From Arcicella lustrica (GTDB lineage Bacteria; Bacteroidota; Bacteroidia; Cytophagales; Spirosomataceae), in NCBI RefSeq assembly GCF_034930985.1, contig NZ_JAYGIM010000007.1, forward strand, positions 124,001 to 188,000: DNA of 64,000 bases, in the 5' to 3' direction. Positions 17,706 to 26,655 of this stretch are shown piece after piece. The notes beneath the pieces are model-generated. The model was not told the origin of the DNA. It saw nothing but the letters and a program-made list of their open reading frames with translations, and did not search any database. The translations under genes were made by a program, and so were the position numbers. The stretch's first letter is position 1, and every line of letters starts with the position of its first letter.

Positions 17706-18493
17706 TTAATTGTGTTGTAGTAGATGATGAACAATCTGCTTTAGATCTTGTGGTAGATTATATCAATGATACCCCGTTCCTTAACTTAGTGGCTGCGACA
17801 ACCAACCCTATGGAAGCTGTTGGTATTATACAATCTAGGGAGGTTGATTTGGTATTTGCAGATATTCAAATGCCAAGGATGAATGGCTTGAATTTGGTAA
17901 GTCTTTTCGAAAATAAAGTAAAATTCGTAATGACGACGGGCTATCAGGAATATGCTTTGAAAAGTTTTGAATATGGAGTATTAGATTATCTGGTTAAACC
18001 ATTTTCATATCAAAGGTTTTTGAAGGCTGTTAATAAAATGCCATTTAGTATGACATTGGTTGATGACCCAACGAAATCTGTTGAGGCAGCTCCAGAACAA
18101 CCCGTTAAAAGAGAAGAATTTATTTTTGTAAAAGTAGATGTAAAAGGGAAATTCCATAAAGTACTTTACAAAGATGTGGTATATATGGAAGCTCAAAAAA
18201 GCTATGCTTCTATTTATACGAAGGAAGAACGTATTACGACGAATCTAACGCTTTCGGATTTAGAAAAGCGTTTACCGCCTGATCGTTTTATGAGAATTCA
18301 TCGTTCTTATATCATCTCAACGGAAAAAATCACAGGTATTGAAGGCGACGAAGTAATCCTTGATAAAGTAGTGAGAATCCCTGTTGGAGATACTTATGCT
18401 GATGAATTTACGAAAGCCATTGAAGGAAGTATTTACTATAAAGAAAAAGATAGTGCTACTTTAGTTTATAGAAAAATCGGCGGAGACAAATAG
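17702..18493 (+). CDS. LytTR-family response regulator
   Basis: A 263-residue response regulator. The receiver domain (about 1-120) has the acidic pair VVVDDEQ (Asp8, Asp9), phospho-acceptor Asp54 in LVFADIQMPRMNG, and Lys in the YLVKPF motif. The LytTR DNA-binding domain (about 145-245) shows YMEAQKSYASIYT, the FMRIHRSYIIS core and a GDEVIL turn. It is translationally coupled to the kinase gene. Targets are unknown; LytTR regulators usually bind paired short repeats upstream of their targets. Confidence 0.95.
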   Translation: MINCVVVDDEQSALDLVVDYINDTPFLNLVAATTNPMEAVGIIQSREVDLVFADIQMPRMNGLNLVSLFENKVKFVMTTGYQEYALKSFEYGVLDYLVKPFSYQRFLKAVNKMPFSMTLVDDPTKSVEAAPEQPVKREEFIFVKVDVKGKFHKVLYKDVVYMEAQKSYASIYTKEERITTNLTLSDLEKRLPPDRFMRIHRSYIISTEKITGIEGDEVILDKVVRIPVGDTYADEFTKAIEGSIYYKEKDSATLVYRKIGGDK

Positions 18494-18520
18494 TAAATCG
18501 AAGAGACATTTTAAGTATTA

Positions 18521-18555
18521 TAAAGCCTTGGTATATGTAAATTGCCAAGGCTTTA
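18521..18555 (+). terminator. terminator of the LytS/LytTR operon
   Basis: Perfect 11-bp stem (18521-18531 with 18545-18555), 13-nt loop, then TGTTTTT. Confidence 0.78.
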
Positions 18556-18713
18556 TGTTTTTGAAAATTACGGAACTGTGCTATGTTATTTTATTAAAGA
18601 CCTTAAACAAGGCAAGAATCTTAGCTGTTTTTCAAAAATAAAACATTTAAAAGAGCCAATTTGTACAATTTGAAGAACTTTGTGGGGCTTTCGTGTTTTA
18701 ATAAATTTTGATT

Positions 18714-18721
18714 TATATTTG
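18714..18721 (+). promoter_or_regulatory. -7 element upstream of plsY
   Basis: TATATTTG matches TAnnTTTG. There is no clear TTTG 19-21 nt upstream. It predicts a start near 18728, supporting the ATG at 18777 rather than an upstream TTG at 18708. Confidence 0.5.
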
Positions 18722-18776
18722 TTTTAGAGAAAATAAATATAGCACTGTTTACCTAACATTAATTAATACTCAATCA

Positions 18777-19427
18777 ATGTCAATTTTAGTACTTATAATT
18801 TCTTGCACAATTGCTGCATATTTACTTGGTTCTATTCCAACAGCAATTTGGTATGGTGAAGCTTATTTTGGTTTTGATATTCGTAAACATGGAAGTGGTA
18901 ATGCAGGGGCTACCAATACTTTTAGAGTACTAGGAAAAAGAGCAGGAACAATCGTATTATTAATTGATGCTATCAAAGGTTGGATTGCAACGTCTTTAGC
19001 TTTAATGATTTATTATGGGCATCTCATTGAATGGTCTGAATGCCAGAATCTTAAATTACTTTTTGGTTTTGCAGCGGTTTTAGGTCATATTTTTCCTGTG
19101 TTTTCTAATTTTAAAGGTGGAAAAGGAGTAGCAACTTTATTAGGAATGGTGATGTCGGTACATCCAGAAGCTGCTTTAGTTTGCATGGTGATTTTCTTTT
19201 TAGTATTTATTTCTTTTCATTATGTTTCATTGGGGGCTATCATCGCTTCGCTATCGTTTCCTATATTACTTTTATTAAAGACTTTTGGTAAAGAAAACGA
19301 TTTAGTCATCATCTTCGGTTTTATTTTATTTTTACTTATCCTGATTACTCATCGTAAAAATGTAGTGAGATTGTTCAAAGGACAAGAGAATAGAATTTAC
19401 CTTCGTCCGAAGAAAGAATCCGTTTAA
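18777..19427 (+). CDS. plsY: glycerol-3-phosphate acyltransferase PlsY
   Basis: A 216-residue polytopic inner-membrane enzyme that acylates glycerol-3-phosphate from acyl-phosphate, the first step of phospholipid synthesis. Signature motifs are visible: LLGSIPTAIWYG near the N-terminus, RKHGSGNAGATNTFRVLG (active site), and FSNFKGGKGVATLLG. Five or so hydrophobic segments fit PlsY topology. The start is the ATG at 18777, which opens directly onto the first membrane helix. It is probably a single-gene unit, followed by a strong terminator. Confidence 0.95.
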   Translation: MSILVLIISCTIAAYLLGSIPTAIWYGEAYFGFDIRKHGSGNAGATNTFRVLGKRAGTIVLLIDAIKGWIATSLALMIYYGHLIEWSECQNLKLLFGFAAVLGHIFPVFSNFKGGKGVATLLGMVMSVHPEAALVCMVIFFLVFISFHYVSLGAIIASLSFPILLLLKTFGKENDLVIIFGFILFLLILITHRKNVVRLFKGQENRIYLRPKKESV

Positions 19428-19450
19428 ATCGTTAGAAGATATTATATTTG

Positions 19451-19487
19451 TACCTTCTGTCAGAAAATTGACGGAAGGTATTTTTTT
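19451..19487 (+). terminator. intrinsic terminator of plsY
   Basis: 11-bp stem (19451-19461 with 19470-19480, one G-U pair), 8-nt loop, seven T. Confidence 0.9.
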
Positions 19488-19547
19488 GACTGAATATTTG
19501 AGCATCAAATACAAAATAATGGCTCATCATTACACAATCACAACAAC

Positions 19548-20903
19548 ATGAAAAACTATATTGAAGCAAATAAAGAGCGTTTTTTAGCTGAATTACTTGA
19601 TTTATTAAGAATTCCATCAATAAGTGCTGATAGCAAATACAAAGATGATGTTAGAAAAGCTGCTGCATTTATTGCTGATAAAATTCAATCTGCTGGTGCT
19701 GATTTCATAGAAATCTGTGAAACGGCGGGTTATCCAATTGTATTTGGACAAAAAATAATAGATGAATCTTTACCAACGGTTTTGGTGTATGGACATTACG
19801 ATGTACAACCTGCTGATCCATTAAATCTTTGGGATTCTCCTCCATTTGAGCCAGTCGTAAAAGACGAAAAAATTTATGCTCGTGGTGCTTGTGATGACAA
19901 AGGACAAGTATATATGCACATCAAAGCTTTTGAAACGATGATGGCTACCAATGCTTTACCTTGCAACGTAAAGTTCATGATTGAAGGGGAAGAAGAAGTT
20001 GGGTCTGATAACTTGGGTACTTTTGTAAAAGCCAATAAAGAAAGATTAACTGCTGATGTTATTTTGATTTCTGATACGGCGATTATTGCCAATGATATTC
20101 CATCAATTGATGTTGGCTTAAGAGGTTTGAGTTACTTAGAAGTAGAAGTAACAGGCTCAAACAGAGATTTACACTCTGGGGTATATGGTGGCGCAGTAGC
20201 GAATCCAATCAATGTGTTGAGTAAAATGATTGCTTCATTGCATGATGAAAATAATCATATCACGATTCCTACTTTTTATGACGATGTGGTTGAATTAACA
20301 CCTGCTCAGCGTGAAGCCATGGCACAAACGCCATTTGATTTAGAAGCCTATAAAAAAGATTTAGCCATAGATGATGTAAGAGGCGAGGCTGGTTATTCAA
20401 CCTTAGAAAGAGCATCTATTCGCCCGACTTTGGATGTGAATGGTATTTGGGGAGGTTATATCGGAGAAGGCGCAAAAACAGTATTGCCTTCAAAAGCTTC
20501 TGCTAAAATTTCAATGAGATTGGTACCAAACCAACAATCAGATAAAATTACTGAATTGTTTACAAAGCATTTTCAAGCAATTGCACCAGCAGGAGTAACA
20601 GTAACTGTTCGTCCACATCATGGTGGTGAACCTTATGTTACCCCAACAGATTCTAAAGAATACAGAGCTGCTGAAAAAGCAATGGAAGAAAGTTTTGGCA
20701 AAAAACCAGTGCCTACTCGTGGGGGCGGAAGTATTCCGATTGTGGCTTTATTTGAGAAAGAATTAGGCTTAAAAACTGTATTAATGGGTTTTGGATTAGA
20801 TTCAGATGCTATTCACTCGCCGAATGAGCATTACGGTTTATTTAATTTTTACAAGGGAATAGAAACCATACCTTTATTTTTTAAATATTACGCAGAATCA
20901 TAA
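19548..20903 (+). CDS. M20 family dipeptidase (metallopeptidase)
   Basis: A 451-residue zinc peptidase of the M20 family, carnosinase/CNDP-like dipeptidase branch. Metal ligands and catalytic residues: GHYDVQP (His83, catalytic Asp85), bridging Asp in GACDDKGQ (116-117), EGEEEVGS at 146-153 with the general base and a ligand, and a late HSPNEHYG with the last His ligand. The dimerisation (lid) domain is in the middle third. No signal peptide, so it is cytoplasmic and probably acts in peptide turnover. The ATG at 19548 is the only sensible start. No co-directional operon partner lies within 60 bp. Confidence 0.92.
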   Translation: MKNYIEANKERFLAELLDLLRIPSISADSKYKDDVRKAAAFIADKIQSAGADFIEICETAGYPIVFGQKIIDESLPTVLVYGHYDVQPADPLNLWDSPPFEPVVKDEKIYARGACDDKGQVYMHIKAFETMMATNALPCNVKFMIEGEEEVGSDNLGTFVKANKERLTADVILISDTAIIANDIPSIDVGLRGLSYLEVEVTGSNRDLHSGVYGGAVANPINVLSKMIASLHDENNHITIPTFYDDVVELTPAQREAMAQTPFDLEAYKKDLAIDDVRGEAGYSTLERASIRPTLDVNGIWGGYIGEGAKTVLPSKASAKISMRLVPNQQSDKITELFTKHFQAIAPAGVTVTVRPHHGGEPYVTPTDSKEYRAAEKAMEESFGKKPVPTRGGGSIPIVALFEKELGLKTVLMGFGLDSDAIHSPNEHYGLFNFYKGIETIPLFFKYYAES

Positions 20904-20996
20904 AGATTCAGTAAAATATAGAAAATGTCTGCTGTATTTTATAGTAAAACCATTACAGTCAAGACAGGACTGTGCTTAATTAAAAAGGCAAATTGT

Positions 20997-21004
20997 TATA
21001 TTTG
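20997..21004 (+). promoter_or_regulatory. -7 element upstream of murQ
   Basis: TATATTTG, an exact -7 match. The -33 position is poor (TGTG at 20971-20974). It would give a leader of about 100 nt. Confidence 0.45.
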
Positions 21005-21113
21005 CAAAAAAGATAGAAGCGTTGCTACGTAATAAAATATCTTAATACAAAGATTAAAGAGAGGTATAAGTGTTGATTTTTGCCTTTTCTGAAAGAATTG
21101 AATTATAATCATC

Positions 21114-21944
21114 ATGACCGAAATTAATTTAGAAGCTCTTACAACAGAAGAATCCTCACGGTATGATAACCTTGATGAAATGTCAGTACGTGAGATTTTA
21201 GAAGGTATTAATAATGAGGACAAAACAGTACCTTATGCTGTAGAAAAAGCCATTCCCCAAATAGAGAAACTAGTTGCAGAGATTGTTCCTAGAATGAAAA
21301 AAGGAGGAAGACTTTTCTATATCGGAGCTGGAACAAGCGGACGTTTAGGGATTGTAGATGCCTCAGAATGTCCACCAACTTTTGGTGTACCTTTTGATTT
21401 GGTCATTGGTTTAATTGCTGGGGGTGATGGCGCTATTCGTAAAGCAGTTGAAAATGCAGAAGATGATATTGAACAAGCTTGGAAAGATTTAGAAGCTTAT
21501 GATATTCATGAATTAGATACAGTAATCGGTATTGCTGCTTCTGGAAGAACGCCTTATGTTATCGGCGGTTTAAACAAAGCTCGTGAAAATGGATTGTTGA
21601 CGGGTTCTATTTCTTGTAATGAAGATAGTGAAATATCAAAAGCGGCTGAATTTAAAATTGAAGCCATTCCAGGACCAGAATTCGTAACCGGAAGTACTCG
21701 TATGAAATCAGGGACGGCTCAAAAGTTAATTCTAAATATGATTTCAACCTCGGTGATGATTCAATTGGGAAGAGTAAGAGGAAACAGAATGGTTGATATG
21801 CAACTGAGCAATAATAAATTGGTTGTCAGAGCAGAGAATATGGTGATGGAAGAATTAGGAATTACTCGTGATGAAGCAGAAAGCTTATTGCAAAAACACG
21901 GAAGTGTTAGAGCTTCAGTAGATGCCTACAGAGCCAGCCATTAA
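21114..21944 (+). CDS. murQ: N-acetylmuramic acid 6-phosphate etherase
   Basis: A 276-residue SIS-domain lyase that removes the lactyl ether from MurNAc-6-phosphate, giving GlcNAc-6-phosphate in peptidoglycan recycling. Motifs: FYIGAGTSGRLGIVDASE near 64-81 (catalytic Glu and sugar-phosphate loop), ECPPTFG, and the MurQ-typical GSTRMKSGTAQKLILN. The C-terminal helical UBA-like tail ends the protein at usual length. No MurP permease, AnmK or NagZ gene is adjacent, so its partners must lie elsewhere. Confidence 0.95.
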   Translation: MTEINLEALTTEESSRYDNLDEMSVREILEGINNEDKTVPYAVEKAIPQIEKLVAEIVPRMKKGGRLFYIGAGTSGRLGIVDASECPPTFGVPFDLVIGLIAGGDGAIRKAVENAEDDIEQAWKDLEAYDIHELDTVIGIAASGRTPYVIGGLNKARENGLLTGSISCNEDSEISKAAEFKIEAIPGPEFVTGSTRMKSGTAQKLILNMISTSVMIQLGRVRGNRMVDMQLSNNKLVVRAENMVMEELGITRDEAESLLQKHGSVRASVDAYRASH

Positions 21945-22095
21945 CATATTGTTAACATCAAGTATTAAAACAAGCAACTATGTTTGTCGTTATAAGTGAA
22001 ATTACTTAAACCATAAACAAGTCTTATTGCTAATTATAATTATCCGAACAAATAAGATTTAATCAATATATCAGTAACCCTTTCTTTTCTTTATT

Positions 22096-22437
22096 ATGAA
22101 AAAAACGATATTTAGCGCACTATTGCTTGCAGGTTTAGCAATTAATGCAAAAGCTCAGGACTTCCCAGAGGATATTAAGCCACTTGTAACGAAGTACGCT
22201 TGTACTGCATGTCATAAAGTTGATGCTAGACTTGTTGGTCCTGCTTATACAGATGTGGCAAAAAAGAAATATACTAATGAGAAAATTGTAGAATTAATCG
22301 GTGCTCCGAAGCCTTCTAACTGGCCAGGTTATCCTCCAATGGCTGCTTTAAAAGTACCTAAAGAAGATGCAATGAAAATTGCAGGATGGATTAATTCATT
22401 AGCGGCAAAATCAAAAGGTAAAGCTAAAAAAAGCTAA
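22096..22437 (+). CDS. small secreted c-type cytochrome
   Basis: A 113-residue periplasmic monohaem cytochrome c. The signal peptide ends AKA-Q at 20; the haem motif is CTACH at 36-40, with the distal Met probably in PPMAALK near 82. The fold matches class I cytochromes of the c551/c552 type (LVGPAYTDVAKK is typical). The C-terminus is strongly basic (KSKGKAKKS). It shuttles electrons in the periplasm. It is a single-gene unit ended by a strong terminator. Confidence 0.93.
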   Translation: MKKTIFSALLLAGLAINAKAQDFPEDIKPLVTKYACTACHKVDARLVGPAYTDVAKKKYTNEKIVELIGAPKPSNWPGYPPMAALKVPKEDAMKIAGWINSLAAKSKGKAKKS

Positions 22438-22457
22438 GAGCGATTAAACATTATCAA

Positions 22458-22499
22458 AATACCTTGACATCGGTAACGAACTGTCAAGGTATTTTTTTT
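22458..22499 (+). terminator. intrinsic terminator of the cytochrome gene
   Basis: Perfect 12-bp stem (22458-22469 with 22482-22493), 12-nt loop, eight T. Confidence 0.92.
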
Positions 22500-22546
22500 G
22501 TTCGCTCAATATTAGTATTTTTAATCGAGCCACAATTTTTATTGAT

Positions 22547-22837
22547 ATGAACAAATACCAAGTAACTGTTTATTTTAGTGTTGATCAAGAATTCATGACA
22601 CTCGTTCCTGAACATCGCAGTATTATTAATGATTTAATTCTGAAAGGAGTAATAGATTCTTACGCTATTTCGGCGGAAGTAGGTCGTGGATGGATAATTG
22701 TCAATGCTAAAAGTAAGGAAAGTGTTCATAAATATCTGCAGCGTTCGCCTTTGTACAAATACTTTGAATTAGAAATAGATCAATTGATGGTTTATGACTC
22801 ACAATCGTATCGTTTTCCTAAAATGTTAATGAATTAA
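22547..22837 (+). CDS. small conserved protein, YCII-like/ferredoxin-fold guess
   Basis: A 96-residue cytoplasmic protein with no recognised catalytic motif. The predicted pattern beta-alpha-beta-beta-alpha-beta (KYQVTVYFSV, SIINDLILKGVIDSY, GRGWIIVNA, SVHKYLQRSPLYKYF, LEIDQLMVYDS) resembles ferredoxin-like alpha/beta folds such as YCII or muconolactone-isomerase-like proteins. That is an inference from pattern alone. It reads as a real gene: ATG start, family-like length, a terminator before it and one after. Function unknown. Confidence 0.7.
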   Translation: MNKYQVTVYFSVDQEFMTLVPEHRSIINDLILKGVIDSYAISAEVGRGWIIVNAKSKESVHKYLQRSPLYKYFELEIDQLMVYDSQSYRFPKMLMN

Positions 22838-22921
22838 GTACTTCCGTACAAGTTATCAGTTATCTGAAATCTGTTAATAGTTTGTCTTTCAATAAATTGA
22901 TAAAAATCAAGCTCAAACATA

Positions 22922-22959
22922 AAAAAGCCTTGAATGTCTAATAACGTTCAAGGCTTTTT
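22922..22959. terminator. bidirectional terminator between convergent genes
   Basis: Perfect 13-bp stem (22922-22934 with 22947-22959) whose A and T flanks give a T-run in both directions. Confidence 0.92.
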
Positions 22960-22977
22960 ACTTATAAAAAAATATCT

Positions 22978-23427
22978 TTAAGCTTCTTCTGATTTTGTTT
23001 CTTCTGCTGTTTCAACAACTTCAACCACAAATGCTTCTGGTAAATTTGCTGAAATGATATTATACCAACTAATCATTTTTTTCACGTCAGAACCATGAAC
23101 ACGTTCACGGTCGAAGTTTGGAACTACTGTTGCTAAGAAATCAAAAAGATCAGCTTCAGTAGCATTTTTTGTATTTAATTCAACCTTCTCGCCGTGTGTT
23201 TCTCTGATTTTTAAGAAAATATTCGCTAAAGGCATCGCTGCATCTTGATGATCTTCAATATAAACTGAAATATCTTTTAATACTGATACACGTGCATTCG
23301 CTCCAACAACCGAACGTGTTTTCTTTCCATCCAAACTTTCAACAATTACTCCTGTACGTGTTGGTTTTAAAATTCTGTATAAACCACTTTGGCCAGAAAT
23401 ATTGGCTATTTCTTTTAATAATTCCAT
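22978..23427 (-). CDS. DUF5606 domain protein
   Basis: A 149-residue cytoplasmic protein of a Bacteroidota-specific family. It starts MELLKEIANISGQSGLYRIL and continues GVIVESLDGKKTRSVVG, a small SH3-like beta section, followed by a helical half with DLFDFLATVVPNFDRERVHG and an acidic tail. Function is unknown. It follows engB on the same strand, 90 bp downstream. A -7-like element lies in the gap, so it may have its own promoter. Confidence 0.85.
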   Translation of the reverse strand: MELLKEIANISGQSGLYRILKPTRTGVIVESLDGKKTRSVVGANARVSVLKDISVYIEDHQDAAMPLANIFLKIRETHGEKVELNTKNATEADLFDFLATVVPNFDRERVHGSDVKKMISWYNIISANLPEAFVVEVVETAEETKSEEA

Positions 23428-23452
23428 GTTTTATTTTAATGATTTGTTTTTG

Positions 23453-23460
23453 CAAAATTA
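23453..23460 (-). promoter_or_regulatory. -7 element upstream of the DUF5606 gene
   Basis: Minus-strand TAATTTTG. A TTTG (23480-23477) is 16 nt upstream, slightly short of the normal spacing. Confidence 0.45.
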
Positions 23461-23517
23461 CTCAATAAGTTCTTAGCAAAATAGTACAAGGCTTGAATTC
23501 CTAGTTGCTAAGTGCTT

Positions 23518-24120
23518 TTAACCTTTAAATTCAATGTTCAATTCATTGATTGTTCGCAAGATTTCTTCTCTACCAGAGCCATTAACGGAAGAGCTCACGA
23601 AAAATTGTGGCATTTCTTCCCATGTTTCAAGGAGTTTTTCTTGATACAATGCCACGTTTCTATCGGCTGCTGTTTTCGATAATTTATCCGCTTTTGTGAA
23701 AACTAAACAGAAAGGAATCCCTTCTTCACCCAAACGATTGATAAATTCCATATCAATTTTTTGGGGTTCGTGACGAATATCTACTAATACAAAAGTATAA
23801 AGTAAATTTTCACGATTTGAAAGATAATTATGAATCATTGATTCAAATTTCTCACGTTCTGTTTTGCTGATTTTGGCATAACCATAACCTGGTAAATCTA
23901 CCAAATACCATTTTTGGTCAATCAAAAAGTGATTGATTAATTGGGTTTTCCCAGGCGTTTGCGAAGTTTTCGCTAAGCCTTTTTTCTGAACGATGGTATT
24001 GATTAAAGACGATTTACCCACATTCGAACGACCAATAAACGCATATTCTGGTTTATCAGGTTTTGGGCATTTTTCGTATTCTGTATTACTCTGTAAAAAT
24101 ATTGCTTCTGAGACTTTCAT
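23518..24120 (-). CDS. engB: ribosome biogenesis GTPase EngB (YihA/YsxC)
   Basis: A 200-residue P-loop GTPase needed for large-subunit assembly. G1 is GRSNVGKSS at 30-38, G2 lies in the TPGKTQLINHF segment, G3 is DLPGYGYA, G4 is TKAD and G5 is near SSSVNGSG. The length is exactly that of the family, with the short N-terminal strand (FLQSNTEYEKCP) typical of EngB. Cytoplasmic. It is divergent from hemE and followed by the DUF5606 gene on the same strand. Confidence 0.96.
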   Translation of the reverse strand: MKVSEAIFLQSNTEYEKCPKPDKPEYAFIGRSNVGKSSLINTIVQKKGLAKTSQTPGKTQLINHFLIDQKWYLVDLPGYGYAKISKTEREKFESMIHNYLSNRENLLYTFVLVDIRHEPQKIDMEFINRLGEEGIPFCLVFTKADKLSKTAADRNVALYQEKLLETWEEMPQFFVSSSVNGSGREEILRTINELNIEFKG

Positions 24121-24182
24121 AAAACTGATGTTGAAACGCTACTCATTTTCTATAAATGAAATACGTCTTTTTAAAACTTTTA

Positions 24183-24190
24183 CAAATTTA
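24183..24190 (-). promoter_or_regulatory. -7 element upstream of engB
   Basis: Minus-strand TAAATTTG; no matching -33. It predicts a start near 24176, giving a leader of about 55 nt. Confidence 0.42.
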
Positions 24191-24335
24191 CGGAAGATTT
24201 AGGACTTCTCTTGCTTCTTGGAAATTTACTCGACGTATGGCGCTGTTTAGGAGTCGATTACTGTCTGTAAAAGCTGATACTTATGAATAATCTGATGATT
24301 TCTTTCTCTATGAAAATCCAGTCTGATGAAACAAT

Positions 24336-24343
24336 CGTATCTT
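24336..24343 (+). promoter_or_regulatory. -7 element upstream of hemE
   Basis: TATCTTTG, an exact -7 match 75 bp before the hemE ATG; the -33 is unclear. Confidence 0.5.
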
Positions 24344-24417
24344 TGTGAAAATTACAGCGATTTCACGCATTCGCTTTTATCAATACCACAAACGATTCTA
24401 GAAATCGTGTAGTTTAT

Positions 24418-25449
24418 ATGGAAATTTTACAAAATGATTTATTGTTAAGAGCCGCTAGAGGCGAACAAGTAGAACGTGTACCCGTTTGGATGATGCGTCA
24501 GGCAGGAAGAATTTTACCTGAATATCGTGCCGTTCGTGAGAAAGCAGGAAGTTTTATTCAGTTAGCAACCAATCCTGAATTAGCAGCCGAAGTAACGATT
24601 CAACCCGTTGATATTTTAGGCGTTGATGCTGCCATTATTTTCTCTGATATTTTGGTTATTCCAGAAGCAATGGGCTTGCCTTATTTGATGGAAGAAAAAG
24701 TTGGTCCAATCTTCCCAGAAGTAATAAAAACAATGGCTGATGTGGATAAATTAATCGTTTCAGACCCAGAAGTGGAATTGAAATATGTATTAGATGCCAT
24801 CAGAATTGTAAAAAAAGAATTGAATGGACGTGTACCTTTAATTGGTTTTGCAGGTGCACCTTTCACTTTACTTTGCTACATGATTGAAGGAAGAGGTTCA
24901 AAGACTTTCTCGAAAGCGAAGAAATACTTGTATTCTGAACCTGAACTTTCGCATGCTCTTTTACAGAAAATTACCGATAGTACCATCGCTTATTTAAAAG
25001 CACAAGTAGCGGCTGGTGCAAACCTTGTTCAGATTTTTGACTCTTGGGCGGGTATCCTTTCTCCAGAACAATACCGTATTTATTCATTGCCTTATATTGC
25101 TCAGATTTGTGATGCCATTACAGAAGTACCTGTGACGGTCTTTGCAAAAGGCGCTTTCTTTGCTCGTGAAGAAATGGGTAAATTAAATTGCGAAACCATT
25201 GGTTTAGATTGGAACATGGACATTGCTGAATCTCGTACATTAATTGGCGACAGCAAAACATTACAAGGAAATCTTGATCCATGTGTATTGTACGGTTCTT
25301 TTGATGAAATCAAGAAACAAACTCGCTCGATGATTCAGCAATTCGGTGGACAAAAATACATTGCCAATTTAGGACATGGTGTGTATCCAGATACTGACCC
25401 TGAAAAAGTAAAATGTTTTATCGATACTGTAAAGGAATATAGTTTGTAG
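24418..25449 (+). CDS. hemE: uroporphyrinogen decarboxylase
   Basis: A 343-residue cytoplasmic enzyme that converts uroporphyrinogen III to coproporphyrinogen III in haem synthesis. Signatures: PVWMMRQAGR (22-31) with the two substrate-binding Arg residues, IIFSDILVIPEAMG with the catalytic Asp, the central GFAGAPFTLLCYMIEG, and the C-terminal NLGHGVYPDTDPE with the conserved His. Full family length. No other hem gene is nearby. It is a single-gene unit, ended by a bidirectional terminator shared with the dienelactone hydrolase gene. Confidence 0.97.
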   Translation: MEILQNDLLLRAARGEQVERVPVWMMRQAGRILPEYRAVREKAGSFIQLATNPELAAEVTIQPVDILGVDAAIIFSDILVIPEAMGLPYLMEEKVGPIFPEVIKTMADVDKLIVSDPEVELKYVLDAIRIVKKELNGRVPLIGFAGAPFTLLCYMIEGRGSKTFSKAKKYLYSEPELSHALLQKITDSTIAYLKAQVAAGANLVQIFDSWAGILSPEQYRIYSLPYIAQICDAITEVPVTVFAKGAFFAREEMGKLNCETIGLDWNMDIAESRTLIGDSKTLQGNLDPCVLYGSFDEIKKQTRSMIQQFGGQKYIANLGHGVYPDTDPEKVKCFIDTVKEYSL

Positions 25450-25470
25450 GTTTTAACAAACTTATCAAAC

Positions 25471-25511
25471 ATCAAAAAAGCACGACTTTAATAGAGCCGT
25501 GCTTTTTTGAT
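25471..25511. terminator. bidirectional terminator between hemE and the dienelactone hydrolase gene
   Basis: Perfect 14-bp stem (25471-25484 with 25498-25511) including an A6/T6 section, so it works in both directions. Confidence 0.92.
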
Positions 25512-25534
25512 AAATAGTGTTACTTCAATCTCCC

Positions 25535-26368
25535 TTATTTCAATTTATCTTTCAAATAAGTAATAGCTAAAGAGTATGCTTCTTCTGATGCTTCTCTGTC
25601 AAATTTTGGATTTGATGGATTGGCAAAAGCATGTTCTGCATCAAAAGATTTTACTTTTACAGATTTACCTGCCGTTGCCATATCTTTCTCAAACTGTGCA
25701 ACAATTGCTGGAGAAATCCATTGTTCTTTTCCTGCAAACAATCCTAATACATCACATTTCAATGTTTTCAATTGCTCAACATCTTTTTCTGGCATCCCAT
25801 AATACATTACGCAACCTACCGCTTGCTTACCTTCTAAAATAGCTGATTTTAGCGAAAGTCCACCGCCAAAACACCAACCCACCGAAGCAATTTTAGCTTT
25901 AGGACCTACATAAGCCAAAGCACCTTTAATGATAGCTTGTAAACGAGCAGGGTCAGCACCCGACATTAATGCACCAGCGTCTTTAGGGTCTGTTGCTATT
26001 TTTCCATCGTACATATCAATTGCTAGTACGTTTACATCTTTCAAATCACCATAAAATACTTCTGATTGTTTTTTGATATAATCATTCAAGCCCCACCATT
26101 CTTGATATACAAATAAATACTTATTAGAAGGCTTTGCAGATTTAATCAGATAAGCATTTGCCATTTTGCCATCTGGCGTTTTGAATTCAATCATCGTTCC
26201 ACCAACAGTACTTACGTGCGTATAAGGAAGTGGCGAAAGGTGAGCTGCCTGAAATTCTTTAGTAGATGCCATCAATTGCATGTCATCTTTTGTTAATGAA
26301 CAACAACTCTGTGAAAAACCAAAGTACGAAAGAGTTGTGAAAGCCAAAGTAGTCAATAGTTTTTTCAT
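25535..26368 (-). CDS. exported dienelactone hydrolase family protein
   Basis: 277 residues from the ATG at 26368, which opens a signal peptide (MKKLLTTLAFTTLSYFGFSQ). The frame stays open to 26452, but a GGAGGT 10 nt before this ATG and the signal peptide decide the start. It is an alpha/beta hydrolase with the dienelactone-hydrolase nucleophile elbow GWCFGGG (Cys nucleophile) and the late His in DAEHAFANP. The acid residue position reads GKEQWISP, so Glu seems to replace the usual Asp. Substrate unknown; an envelope carboxylesterase is the safe reading. Two Cys directly after cleavage (SCCSL) could form a disulphide. Confidence 0.87.
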   Translation of the reverse strand: MKKLLTTLAFTTLSYFGFSQSCCSLTKDDMQLMASTKEFQAAHLSPLPYTHVSTVGGTMIEFKTPDGKMANAYLIKSAKPSNKYLFVYQEWWGLNDYIKKQSEVFYGDLKDVNVLAIDMYDGKIATDPKDAGALMSGADPARLQAIIKGALAYVGPKAKIASVGWCFGGGLSLKSAILEGKQAVGCVMYYGMPEKDVEQLKTLKCDVLGLFAGKEQWISPAIVAQFEKDMATAGKSVKVKSFDAEHAFANPSNPKFDREASEEAYSLAITYLKDKLK

Positions 26369-26378
26369 CGAAATAGAT

Positions 26379-26384
26379 ACCTCC
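26379..26384 (-). promoter_or_regulatory. canonical Shine-Dalgarno for the dienelactone hydrolase
   Basis: GGAGGT on the minus strand, 10 nt before the ATG at 26368. Such sites are rare in Bacteroidota, and this one decides the start. Confidence 0.6.
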
Positions 26385-26462
26385 AATCCCCGATGGAGTA
26401 TTTGTTTTTGGTTTAAACGGTTCATCATTGGGGGACAGTCAATAATGAACAAAGACAGTGTT

Positions 26463-26476
26463 CATGTACGTACATG
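26463..26476. other. 14-bp perfect palindrome
   Basis: CATGTACGTACATG, about 90 bp upstream of the dienelactone hydrolase start. Possible operator; no partner regulator is apparent. Confidence 0.35.
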
Positions 26477-26655
26477 AGGTTAACACAAGATAGACAAAGA
26501 TGGTTTTGAATCGAAAAATATTTCTGAAAGGGCAAAGAGCATTGTCTAGCCAATATTCTGGTGTACTAATAAAAGATGAGTGTTATTGAGGCTAACCAAT
26601 GACTACATAAAAATTGCAGGTTTCTTCGTTTTTATACGGAAAATTGCGTAAAAAA

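Noticed and set aside
19443..19450. TATATTTG promoter-like site after plsY
   Set aside because: It lies directly at the terminator; a transcript starting there would begin in the hairpin, and there is no -33.
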